A program made the translations under genes and the position numbers. This document shows positions 1-5,593 of a DNA stretch of 6,387 bases, piece after piece (within the stretch, counting starts at the first letter, position 1; every line of letters starts with the position of its first letter). The stretch comes from Casp-actino8 sp044358015 (lineage in GTDB: Bacteria; Actinomycetota; Acidimicrobiia; Acidimicrobiales; Ilumatobacteraceae): NCBI GenBank assembly GCA_044358015.1, contig JBIKOO010000083.1, forward strand, positions 1 to 6,387, written 5' to 3'. The notes under the pieces were generated by a model. That model ran no database searches, had not been told where the DNA came from, and was given only the letters and a program-made list of their open reading frames with translations.

Positions 1-87
1 CCGAACGGAGCAATCCACACCGCCGTCTTAACCGCTACTCCGCTTTTGCGGAAAGTGGTGAACAAGACGTAACGGTTGTGAGCTACT

Positions 88-1908
88 TCAGCGTTCATCT
101 CGATACAAGCGGACGTTGGCTTTTTTGCCGCGGATGCTGACGTTCTTCATTGTGTTCAAGATGTTGTCCATCTCGTTACCCGGAACTTCAACGATCGAGA
201 ACTGATCGGACACTTTGATGTCACCGATGTCGCGACCAGAGATGCCGCTTTCATTGGCAATCGCTCCGACCAAGTCTTGAGGACGGATACCAGCCTTGCG
301 GCCGAGCCCGACATACAACTTGGCGGTCGGGCCTGAGCCACGTCCGCGAGCCGGTCCACGTTCGAAACGTCCACCGCGGTCGGGGCGCTCATCGCGACCA
401 AAACGACTGCTGCGATCGTTGCTGCCACTGCGATCAAAACGCTCGCGGCTATCTCCGCGACTATCTCCGCGGCTGTCACCGCGACGATCATCACGTCGAC
501 CGTCACGGCTATCGCGGCGGTCGCCACGATCACGACGATCTCGGGGATCACCGTTTGACAAGTCAGGGATGTCCACTTCGTCCAATGATGACTGTTCGGC
601 ATCATGCGTGAGCTTGATAGCGGCCAGTGCAATCTGTTCGATGTTGAACTCTTGCAACAAGTCGGTCAAGACCGATTCAAATCGTTCTTGAGTCTCGCCG
701 GCCAGTGCTTCGCGCAAAGTCTCGGTGGTGAGTTCCATCTGACGAGCACGCAGTGCTTCGACCGAAGGCACTTTTTCAAAAGCGATCTTGATCTTGGTCA
801 GGCGCTCAATGTTTTGCAACATGCGCTGTTCACGAGGTTCGGCCAAAGTAATTGCGACGCCTTCGCGTCCGGCACGACCAACGCGACCAATACGGTGCAC
901 GTATGACTCGGGAGCTGACGGCACGTCGTAGTTGACAACGTGTGTGAGGTGATCAATGTCAAGACCACGAGCAGCGACGTCGGTTGCAATGAGCAACTCG
1001 GCAACGCCCGAACGGAAACGACCCATAACGCGATCACGTTGTTCTTGATCCATGCCACCGTGCAGCGCTTCGGCGCGGTAACCGCGACCATTGAGCGTTT
1101 CGGTGAGCTGATCAACTTCGCCACGAGTACGACAGAAAACAATGGCTGCTTCTGGTGCCTCGATGTCAAGGATGCGGCCAAGAGCCGCAGCCTTATGGTG
1201 ACGCGGAATCATGTACGCCGACTGCTTCACCAATGGCGAAGTGCCAGCTTCGGTTGTTGAACGCTGGATCGTGATACGAATTGGATCGCGCTGATGGCGG
1301 CGAGCAATGGCATCAATACGTGGCGGCATTGTTGCGGAGAACAAAACCGTCTGGCGTTCTTTCGGAGTTGATTCAAGAATTGCTTCAAGATCTTCGGCGA
1401 ATCCCATGTCGAGCATTTCGTCGGCCTCGTCAAGAACCACCATTTGGATGTGTTCAAGCTTGAGCGTCTTCTTGCGAATGTGATCAAGTGCACGACCTGG
1501 TGTTGCCACTACGACGTGAGTACCGCGGCTCAACGCATCAATCTGACGTCCGATGGGCTGGCCACCGTAAATCGGAACGCAACGGGCACGAAGATCGTGT
1601 CCGTACTTATAGATGGCCTCAGACACTTGCATTGCAAGTTCGCGGGTGGGCACGAGAACCAAAGCCACAGGCGATGGTCGATCGTTATTCATTTCAAGCA
1701 ACTGCAAAATTGGCAACGCGAACGCTGCTGTTTTACCGGTACCGGTTGCGGCTTGACCTAAAAGGTCCTTGCCGTTAATCATGTGGGGAATGGCCTCGCG
1801 TTGAATAGGCGTCGGTTCCTCGTAGCCAAGGCCCGCCAGGGCCTTAAGTATCTCTGGACGTAGTCCTAAATCGGCAAAGCCGGTGTCCACGCTGGTTGAT
1901 GTATCCAT
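88..1908 (-). CDS. deaD: DEAD-box ATP-dependent RNA helicase, DeaD/CsdA type
   Basis: This 606-residue cytoplasmic enzyme is predicted to unwind RNA duplexes using ATP; DeaD/CsdA proteins act in ribosome assembly and mRNA turnover, especially in the cold. All core motifs are visible: Q motif PTPIQ (32-36), motif I ATGTGKT (54-60), PTRELA (87-92), TPGR (136-139), DEAD (160-163), SAT (191-193), IVFCRT (256-261), ATDVAARGLD (308-317) and HRIGRVGRAG (338-347). Residues about 453-526 form an Arg/Asp/Gly/Ser-rich linker, probably disordered and RNA-binding. Residues about 528-604, starting KLYVGLGRKAGI, match the DbpA-type RNA-binding domain that follows the helicase core in DeaD proteins. The ATG at 1908 is preceded by AGGAGA (1916-1921) with 7 nt spacing, and the gene has its own candidate promoter at 1950-1977. 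The family is certain; the choice of deaD over other DbpA-domain helicases rests on length and architecture. Confidence 0.95.
   Translation of the reverse strand: MDTSTSVDTGFADLGLRPEILKALAGLGYEEPTPIQREAIPHMINGKDLLGQAATGTGKTAAFALPILQLLEMNNDRPSPVALVLVPTRELAMQVSEAIYKYGHDLRARCVPIYGGQPIGRQIDALSRGTHVVVATPGRALDHIRKKTLKLEHIQMVVLDEADEMLDMGFAEDLEAILESTPKERQTVLFSATMPPRIDAIARRHQRDPIRITIQRSTTEAGTSPLVKQSAYMIPRHHKAAALGRILDIEAPEAAIVFCRTRGEVDQLTETLNGRGYRAEALHGGMDQEQRDRVMGRFRSGVAELLIATDVAARGLDIDHLTHVVNYDVPSAPESYVHRIGRVGRAGREGVAITLAEPREQRMLQNIERLTKIKIAFEKVPSVEALRARQMELTTETLREALAGETQERFESVLTDLLQEFNIEQIALAAIKLTHDAEQSSLDEVDIPDLSNGDPRDRRDRGDRRDSRDGRRDDRRGDSRGDSRGDSRERFDRSGSNDRSSRFGRDERPDRGGRFERGPARGRGSGPTAKLYVGLGRKAGIRPQDLVGAIANESGISGRDIGDIKVSDQFSIVEVPGNEMDNILNTMKNVSIRGKKANVRLYRDER
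446..481 (-). repeat. three 12-bp tandem repeats coding for GDSR units
   Basis: Three consecutive 12-bp units (446-457, 458-469, 470-481) differ from one another at only a few positions. They encode repeated Gly-Asp-Ser-Arg in the helicase linker. The repeat keeps frame, so copy-number change would lengthen or shorten the linker without disrupting the gene. Confidence 0.8.
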
Positions 1909-1949
1909 GAGCGTTTCTCCTGCTCTGTAAGGTTGACCAGCCTACGGCT

Positions 1950-1977
1950 TATATACCCCAAACGTGTTGAATGCCAA
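1950..1977 (-). promoter_or_regulatory. candidate promoter of the DEAD-box helicase gene
   Basis: Read on the minus strand, TTGGCA (1972-1977) is followed after 16 bp by TATATA (1950-1955). This fits a housekeeping sigma-70-type promoter and would give a 5' leader of about 35 nt before the ATG at 1908. The leader is short, with no room for a long cold-shock-type structured UTR. A 23-bp inverted repeat begins 2 bp upstream of the -35 element. Confidence 0.55.
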
Positions 1978-1979
1978 AT

Positions 1980-2002
1980 GTGTGACCCAACATGGGTCAC
2001 AC
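1980..2002. repeat. perfect 9-bp inverted repeat, possible operator or terminator stem
   Basis: GTGTGACCC (1980-1988) and GGGTCACAC (1994-2002) are exact reverse complements around a 5-nt centre. The element lies 15 nt past the stop codon of the sigma-like gene (2018-2605) and 2 bp upstream of the helicase -35. No T-tract follows it on the minus strand (ATTTGGCATT), which argues against a standard intrinsic terminator. Its position suits a site for an activator, or a symmetrical operator. It may also simply mark the end of the upstream transcript. Confidence 0.6.
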
Positions 2003-2017
2003 GCTGGCACGGAGGTA

Positions 2018-2605
2018 TCAGAACCCGAAGTCTTCGGGGTTCTGAAGGTAGCGGTCGCGTAAACGCTTTTGTGCGTCTTTGTACAACTTCGAGACGTTGT
2101 AATGCTTGCTGCGCGTGAGAGATGCGATCTCGTTGACGTTGAAGTCATTGAAGGCGCGCAAGGTGAACACCGTGTACTGCTTTTTGGTGAGGTGCTTGAT
2201 CAAGGCCTGGTCGATGATGTCGCGACTGGCCTGAACAAAATATGCCGCTTCTGGATTTGCTGATTCTGCAACACCGACAAAGCCATTAGCGTTTTCATTT
2301 TCGAGCATCTGATCGAGCGAGATGTTGGCAATGAAACATTTGTCAATGTCGTTCCACCCGCGAGCTGCGGCCTGTTTGGCTTGCTGCCGGATGTATTCGA
2401 TAGCTCTGCTGCGCGTGACGGCACGCGCCAGGTGAAGGGGAGTATGTGAGGTGAAATACTTCGGCCGGCGTAAAAGCCATTCTGATGCATATCGAACAAT
2501 GTCCATGCGCGAATCGCGATGAATGTTGGCCATATTCATCACAAGACGCTGTACTGCGGTCTCGAAGGTGATGAGGTAATTCTGTTGTTCGTTGGTTAAT
2601 TCCAT
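2018..2605 (-). CDS. sigma-70-like (ECF-like) regulator, paralogue of the gene at 2701-3312
   Basis: This 195-residue protein has a two-part layout resembling small sigma factors. An N-terminal helical part contains WLLRRP (43-48) and SRAIEYIR (66-73); the latter resembles the 'ARN.A.D..R' stretch of sigma region 2. A C-terminal part begins LTKKQYTVFTL (139-149) and continues through NVNEIASL (156-163), resembling the helix-turn-helix of sigma region 4. It is co-linear with the upstream neighbour at a constant 12-residue offset, with 12 identities in the 31-residue block 43-73. A role as an alternative sigma factor or sigma-like DNA-binding regulator is inferred; I do not recognise the specific family. 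The start at 2605 has AAGGAG (2610-2615) only 4 nt upstream, a tight spacing. It probably shares transcription with the gene 95 bp upstream. Other HTH regulator types are possible. Confidence 0.6.
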   Translation of the reverse strand: MELTNEQQNYLITFETAVQRLVMNMANIHRDSRMDIVRYASEWLLRRPKYFTSHTPLHLARAVTRSRAIEYIRQQAKQAAARGWNDIDKCFIANISLDQMLENENANGFVGVAESANPEAAYFVQASRDIIDQALIKHLTKKQYTVFTLRAFNDFNVNEIASLTRSKHYNVSKLYKDAQKRLRDRYLQNPEDFGF

Positions 2606-2700
2606 GGGGCTCCTTTGGTTGTTGATGATTGAGTTTTTAACTATGTGCGACTTAATAATTTTAGTTAAGGGATGACGGATAGTTCGTCAAAGTGTTGGCG
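2606..2700 (-). other. AT-rich gap between the sigma-like paralogues, with a 7-bp inverted repeat
   Basis: The 95-bp gap contains TTAACTA (2637-2643) and its exact reverse complement TAGTTAA (2662-2668), 18 bp apart. On the minus strand TTGACG (2685-2690) could act as a -35, but the hexamer 17 bp downstream (TAACTA) is a poor -10 and the better TAAAAT (2658-2663) is 21 bp away. A separate promoter for the downstream gene is therefore only weakly supported. No intrinsic terminator was seen, so read-through from 2701-3312 is plausible. Confidence 0.35.
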
Positions 2701-3312
2701 TCAGTTACCGAACTCACCGCGGAGTTCGGCAACGACTAGACGCGCGACACCCAACTCACGTTGAGCCATCTCGCGACGCACGCCCATGACTTTGGCGGCT
2801 TCAACAACTTTGTTGCCCTCAACTTCAACGAGCAGGTACACCTGCTGCTGACGTGGGGTCAATACTTTCATCATTGAACCCAACATCATGTTGCTGACAA
2901 TTGCTTCTTCCATATCGCTCGGGTCGGCGAGAAACTTTTCGTGTGTCGCGTTACCTTTTGAACCGGCGAGTGCACTGTCAAGGTGCAAGATCGCGTTGCG
3001 TTCACGTGCATCTTCATCTTTGACGTACTTGCCCTGCGGAACCTGTCGATTCATGCTTCGAATAAAGTCCACGGCACGTTGACTTGCACATACTGATGCC
3101 AATGCTCGAGGGGCGTAGTCACTCATCAACTGGGGTCGTTGCAACAACCAGACCGCACAAAATTGTTTGAAGTCATCAGCTTCGGCCAAACGAAAGCCAG
3201 CGATGAATTGCACCTTGCGGTCAAGTGCCAGCAAAAATTCCTTGAAGTATTGGTTGATCTCTGACGGTGTCATGCTCTCACTCTTTTCGGGGTTCATCTC
3301 GTAACTAGTCAT
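2701..3312 (-). CDS. sigma-70-like (ECF-like) regulator, paralogue of the gene at 2018-2605
   Basis: This 203-residue protein contains WLLQRP (55-60) and ALASVCASQRAVDFIR (70-85), closely resembling sigma region 2.3-2.4. After a 66-residue span comes LTPRQQQVYLL (151-161) and a probable helix-turn-helix around EAAKVMGV (171-178), as in sigma region 4. The span from WLL to IR and the span from IR to LT are the same length as in the neighbouring paralogue, pointing to gene duplication. The predicted role is promoter recognition with RNA polymerase, or DNA binding derived from that. No anti-sigma factor or membrane protein is encoded beside it. The start at 3312 is supported by AAGGAG (3321-3326) at 8 nt; in-frame Met at residues 6 and 14 are less likely. 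A GAAC-N15-CGTC motif upstream could be an ECF-type promoter. The family is unrecognised beyond its sigma-like features. Confidence 0.62.
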   Translation of the reverse strand: MTSYEMNPEKSESMTPSEINQYFKEFLLALDRKVQFIAGFRLAEADDFKQFCAVWLLQRPQLMSDYAPRALASVCASQRAVDFIRSMNRQVPQGKYVKDEDARERNAILHLDSALAGSKGNATHEKFLADPSDMEEAIVSNMMLGSMMKVLTPRQQQVYLLVEVEGNKVVEAAKVMGVRREMAQRELGVARLVVAELRGEFGN

Positions 3313-3439
3313 GTCGGTGTCTCCTTGTTTTGGTGTCGTGTCGTCAGATACTTCAGGTTTTTTGTTGGTCGGCTTCAGGGTGCTTCTCTGCTTTCAGTCG
3401 GCGTCTCGGATGAAACGTTTGGGTGGGGTAGATCAGTTT

Positions 3440-3464
3440 GACGTCGGGGTGGGAGAGAGTTCCC
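3440..3464 (-). promoter_or_regulatory. candidate ECF-type promoter upstream of the first sigma-like gene
   Basis: On the minus strand GGGAAC (3459-3464) is followed by CGTC (3440-3443), giving GAAC-N15-CGTC, close to the AAC...CGT pattern of many ECF sigma promoters. It lies about 128 bp upstream of the ATG at 3312, so the leader would be long. No convincing housekeeping -10 was seen in the 174-bp gap. Autoregulation by the sigma-like product is possible but is inference. Short motifs of this kind occur by chance. Confidence 0.3.
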
Positions 3465-3486
3465 TTGACAACGGCGGTCGTGCGGA

Positions 3487-4647
3487 TTATGCGATGTCCA
3501 ACTTGCGCAGGACCCGATTGCGGGCGTCGACAAGTTGGTCAAATGAACGTCGGCTCACCGTGCGAATATGCACGTGGGTGACCGACGTTGGAGTTTCGAG
3601 AAGAGTTTCGAAGGTGACTTCGGCGCAATCTTGAAACGGGTAGCCAAAAAGGCCAGATGAAATGAGCGGCGCGGCGAGACGGCTTTGACCGTGTTCGTCA
3701 GCCGTTATGAGAATGTTTTCCCAAGTGCGGACGAGGGTTTTTTCTTCACCGTGCATGGGGGTTTGTTTCTTGCCTTTGTGTAGCGCCTCTTTGTCAACCG
3801 GACTGGTCCAGCGCGGGCCAAAGGCATGAATAACGCCAGTAAATCCAAGGCTTTCGCCCCGTCCAGCCGAAGTCAGGGCAACCTGACCAGGCTTGAGTGG
3901 AAGTCGATTGATGGGACGTTCGGGCATGAGTTCTTCAACACCACAGACTTCCCAGATGCGACCAGAAGCTCCGCCACCAGGGGTGACTTCGGCATTTGAT
4001 GCATTGACCAAGAGGCCTTCAAATGGTGCGGCAATATCAACAAGTTCAATTTCAATACGCAACGATCGCGTGGATGGAGTGTCATCAGAATCGAAGTAGT
4101 CATCATGCGCATCGTTGCTCTTTTCGGGAGCAAAGTTTTGATTGATGAAGTTCTGCAAATCACGAACGGTGTCGATTGATGGGCGTGTACCGGTGCCGGT
4201 CAGTGTGAGATCGCCGCGAAGTTGCAACGACCAGGCATCACGAATCTCGGGCATTGACACCGGACTGCTGGCGACGTAGTTGCTGAGGTTGTCACTGACT
4301 TCAAATGAACGTGAGTACATCACGGGCATCATTAATGGTTCGGTCTTGAGCGACGAAGGACGTCCACCAAGTTGCTCGATGGTGAGCCCGTTGGAAAGCG
4401 CAGTGCGGGTAGCGACCACAACATCGCAGTCGTCTGCGGTGAAGTAGCGCTGGTTGCCACGTTGGCTAATGGTCGAGCTGAACTCCTCGGGAAGTTCGCT
4501 GATCTTGAGACCTTTGCCGATGAGGTTGTTTGACATGTAATAGCGAACGGTGCGCTCGGTGACCTGTTGGTCAGCCGGCAACTGAGCGTTGACTCGGGCG
4601 ACCAACTCGTCGATGAGGAAAAAGCTTGCTGCGGATTTCTTGCTCAT
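3487..4647 (-). CDS. MerR-type HTH / macro domain fusion regulator
   Basis: This 386-residue protein combines two domains. Residues about 8-95 fit the MerR winged-helix pattern, with FFLIDEL, a recognition region VTERTVRYYMSNNLI (29-43), a wing near RGNQRYF (63-69) and then a DxxxVVATRTALSNGLTIEQL helix pair. Residues about 100-195 are a Ser/Asp-rich middle that I cannot assign. Residues about 196-386 form a macro domain: LVDI with its Asp (204), LLVNASN (212-218), GGGASG (224-229), VIHAFGPRW (272-280) and the diphosphate-loop motif SSGLFGYP (330-337). Macro domains bind ADP-ribose and related NAD+ derivatives. The catalytic Asp of the MacroD signature Nx6GG[VIL]D is Ser228 here, suggesting binding without hydrolysis. 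An upstream in-frame ATG (4662) is rejected because GGAGGT overlaps it and sits 7 nt before the ATG at 4647. I infer a ligand-sensing transcription factor, probably autoregulating. Confidence 0.85.
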   Translation of the reverse strand: MSKKSAASFFLIDELVARVNAQLPADQQVTERTVRYYMSNNLIGKGLKISELPEEFSSTISQRGNQRYFTADDCDVVVATRTALSNGLTIEQLGGRPSSLKTEPLMMPVMYSRSFEVSDNLSNYVASSPVSMPEIRDAWSLQLRGDLTLTGTGTRPSIDTVRDLQNFINQNFAPEKSNDAHDDYFDSDDTPSTRSLRIEIELVDIAAPFEGLLVNASNAEVTPGGGASGRIWEVCGVEELMPERPINRLPLKPGQVALTSAGRGESLGFTGVIHAFGPRWTSPVDKEALHKGKKQTPMHGEEKTLVRTWENILITADEHGQSRLAAPLISSGLFGYPFQDCAEVTFETLLETPTSVTHVHIRTVSRRSFDQLVDARNRVLRKLDIA

Positions 4648-4654
4648 ATTGGCC

Positions 4655-4660
4655 ACCTCC
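4655..4660 (-). promoter_or_regulatory. ribosome binding site that fixes the MerR-macro start
   Basis: GGAGGT on the minus strand is a full Shine-Dalgarno match placed 7 nt before the ATG at 4647. It lies within the first codons of a longer possible reading that starts at 4662. The longer start has no comparable signal and would add only MEVAN, so 4647 is preferred. Confidence 0.85.
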
Positions 4661-4698
4661 ATTCGGCTTGTTGAGTGTTGATTTGGACCTAGAAACTA

Positions 4699-4792
4699 TC
4701 TGACATCAGTAGTGTAGCACTTCACAGTACGACCTTGTCAAGTCTTTCTGACATTTTGATTGGTGTCAAGTGCAAAATAATGGATGTCAAGT
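4699..4792. repeat. cluster of five TGTCA-core sites (operator-like array)
   Basis: Three exact copies of TGTCAAGT occur at 4736-4743, 4764-4771 and 4785-4792, with start spacings of 28 and 21 bp. Two exact copies of TCTGACAT, whose reverse complement ATGTCAGA shares the TGTCA core, lie at 4699-4706 and 4747-4754. The sites at 4736 and 4749 form an inverted pair, TGTCA-N8-TGACA. The array covers the region upstream of the MerR-macro promoter, its -35 element and the predicted start point. It is probably a binding region for a dimeric regulator, with the MerR-macro protein as the obvious candidate. Confidence 0.6.
4711..4741 (-). promoter_or_regulatory. candidate MerR-family-type promoter with 19-bp spacer
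   Basis: On the minus strand a perfect -35 TTGACA (4736-4741) is followed after 19 bp by TACACT (4711-4716), which carries an extended -10 TG dinucleotide (TGCTACACT). Promoters controlled by MerR-family proteins characteristically have spacers of 19-20 bp. The predicted transcript starts near 4704, about 57 nt before the ATG at 4647. The -35 itself is one of the repeated ACTTGACA octamers, so a protein bound to that repeat would overlap RNA polymerase. The layout suggests autoregulation by the MerR-macro protein. Confidence 0.55.
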
Positions 4793-4817
4793 ATAAAAGT
4801 CCAGCGTAAGGGGTGAT

Positions 4818-5519
4818 TCAGGAGCACTCGCCGTCGTGAAGTTCGTGCAAATTATTTTGGCAAGCGAGTTTGCCAAAGGGTGAATCAAGGGGCCACAGCA
4901 CATCAACGACGTATCGGGGACCGACCATAGTGAGTAAATCGAGGTAGGCGACAGTGAACGGGGTGGGGTTGTCCGGATCCTCATTGTCGTGGGTCATCGA
5001 GGCCTGGATAAACCAACCACCGAGTGGCGCATCAAGAACTTGTCGGGCCGCATTAACAGCTTTCATGACAGTTTGAAATTGGCACGGATCGTCCTCGGGC
5101 CAGTATTCAAAGTCAAACGGATGCACGATTCCGCAGTTTTCGCACGGAACTACCTGAAAATGTTGATCAATCTTGGCGACAGCATTCCAACCATCGGCAA
5201 TGAGTTCGTCTTGTAAATCGTCGGGAATTTCTCCGAAATGGCGATCGGGTCGGCCGCCAATGGTGGCCAACCATTGCCGACGGTGCCCACTGATTCGAAG
5301 CCATTCACCAGTGACTGGGCCATCAATGTGCGGGTAAATATCAATGACCGCTTGGCCTCCTTGGATGCCAGTGACTGCACTGGCCGCGGTGAGGACCACA
5401 TCAAGAACCGACTCGGGGGTGCGATGGGGTCTGGCGTGAAACCAATAGGAAAGCATGCTTTCTTGGCTGGTGTCCCAGTGGGTGTAGCTATCAAGTTCTT
5501 CGTGGTCGTCGGGATCCAT
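4818..5519 (-). CDS. unrecognised acidic protein with a CxxC pair
   Basis: I do not recognise this 233-residue protein. It is rich in Asp and Glu, has no signal peptide or membrane segment, and so is probably cytoplasmic. It contains CENCG (126-130), a CxxC pair that could bind metal or form a disulphide, with further Cys at 146, 220 and 232. The stretch from about 62 to 170, with a strand-rich start, LQDELIADGWNAV and a later Ala-rich helix, weakly recalls the small TY-Chap-type actinobacterial domains; this is a guess. The start at 5519 has no clear Shine-Dalgarno sequence, but no earlier in-frame ATG, GTG or TTG exists before the upstream stop. It lies 170 bp upstream of the MerR-macro gene on the same strand and diverges from the crotonase gene. 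The overlapping frames on the opposite strand show no coherent protein. Confidence 0.7.
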   Translation of the reverse strand: MDPDDHEELDSYTHWDTSQESMLSYWFHARPHRTPESVLDVVLTAASAVTGIQGGQAVIDIYPHIDGPVTGEWLRISGHRRQWLATIGGRPDRHFGEIPDDLQDELIADGWNAVAKIDQHFQVVPCENCGIVHPFDFEYWPEDDPCQFQTVMKAVNAARQVLDAPLGGWFIQASMTHDNEDPDNPTPFTVAYLDLLTMVGPRYVVDVLWPLDSPFGKLACQNNLHELHDGECS

Positions 5520-5581
5520 GGGATGAAGATCTTGGCAGGGGCGTGCCTGAAAGATGTCGGTAGAAGGGTGGGATCGGGGCG

Positions 5582-5593
5582 TACTGTGCGAAG
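5582..5593 (+). promoter_or_regulatory. possible leaderless promoter (-10) for the crotonase gene
   Basis: TACTGT (5582-5587) fits the TANNNT pattern and ends 6 nt before the GTG at 5594. That is the spacing expected if transcription starts on the start codon, as in the leaderless mRNAs common in Actinomycetota. There is no Shine-Dalgarno sequence at a useful distance, and no clear -35 was seen. Confidence 0.35.

Noticed and set aside
39..52. Hairpin TCCGC-TTTT-GCGGA downstream of the helicase stop codon
   Set aside because: The 5-bp stem is short and no T-tract follows it on the minus strand, so I do not call it a terminator.
446..481. 12-bp tandem repeats as a regulatory or mobile element
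   Set aside because: They lie in frame inside the helicase linker and simply encode GDSR units.
156..691. Long open frames on both strands overlapping the 3' part of the helicase gene
   Set aside because: They are shadows of the Arg/Asp/Gly-rich linker codons; their translations are low-complexity (Arg/Ser or Ala/Val rich) with no domain.
1981..2001. CRP-like site (TGTGA and TCACA half-sites)
   Set aside because: The half-sites are 11 bp apart, not the 6 bp of a CRP site, so the similarity is superficial.
4648..4662. Upstream ATG giving a five-residue longer MerR-macro protein
   Set aside because: The GGAGGT ribosome binding site overlaps this longer start and is ideally placed for the ATG at 4647.
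4736..4792. TGTCAAGT repeats as a CRISPR array or iteron-type replication origin
   Set aside because: Units are only 8 bp with unequal spacing (28 and 21 bp), with no long repeats and no replication gene nearby; a regulator-binding cluster next to a promoter explains them better.
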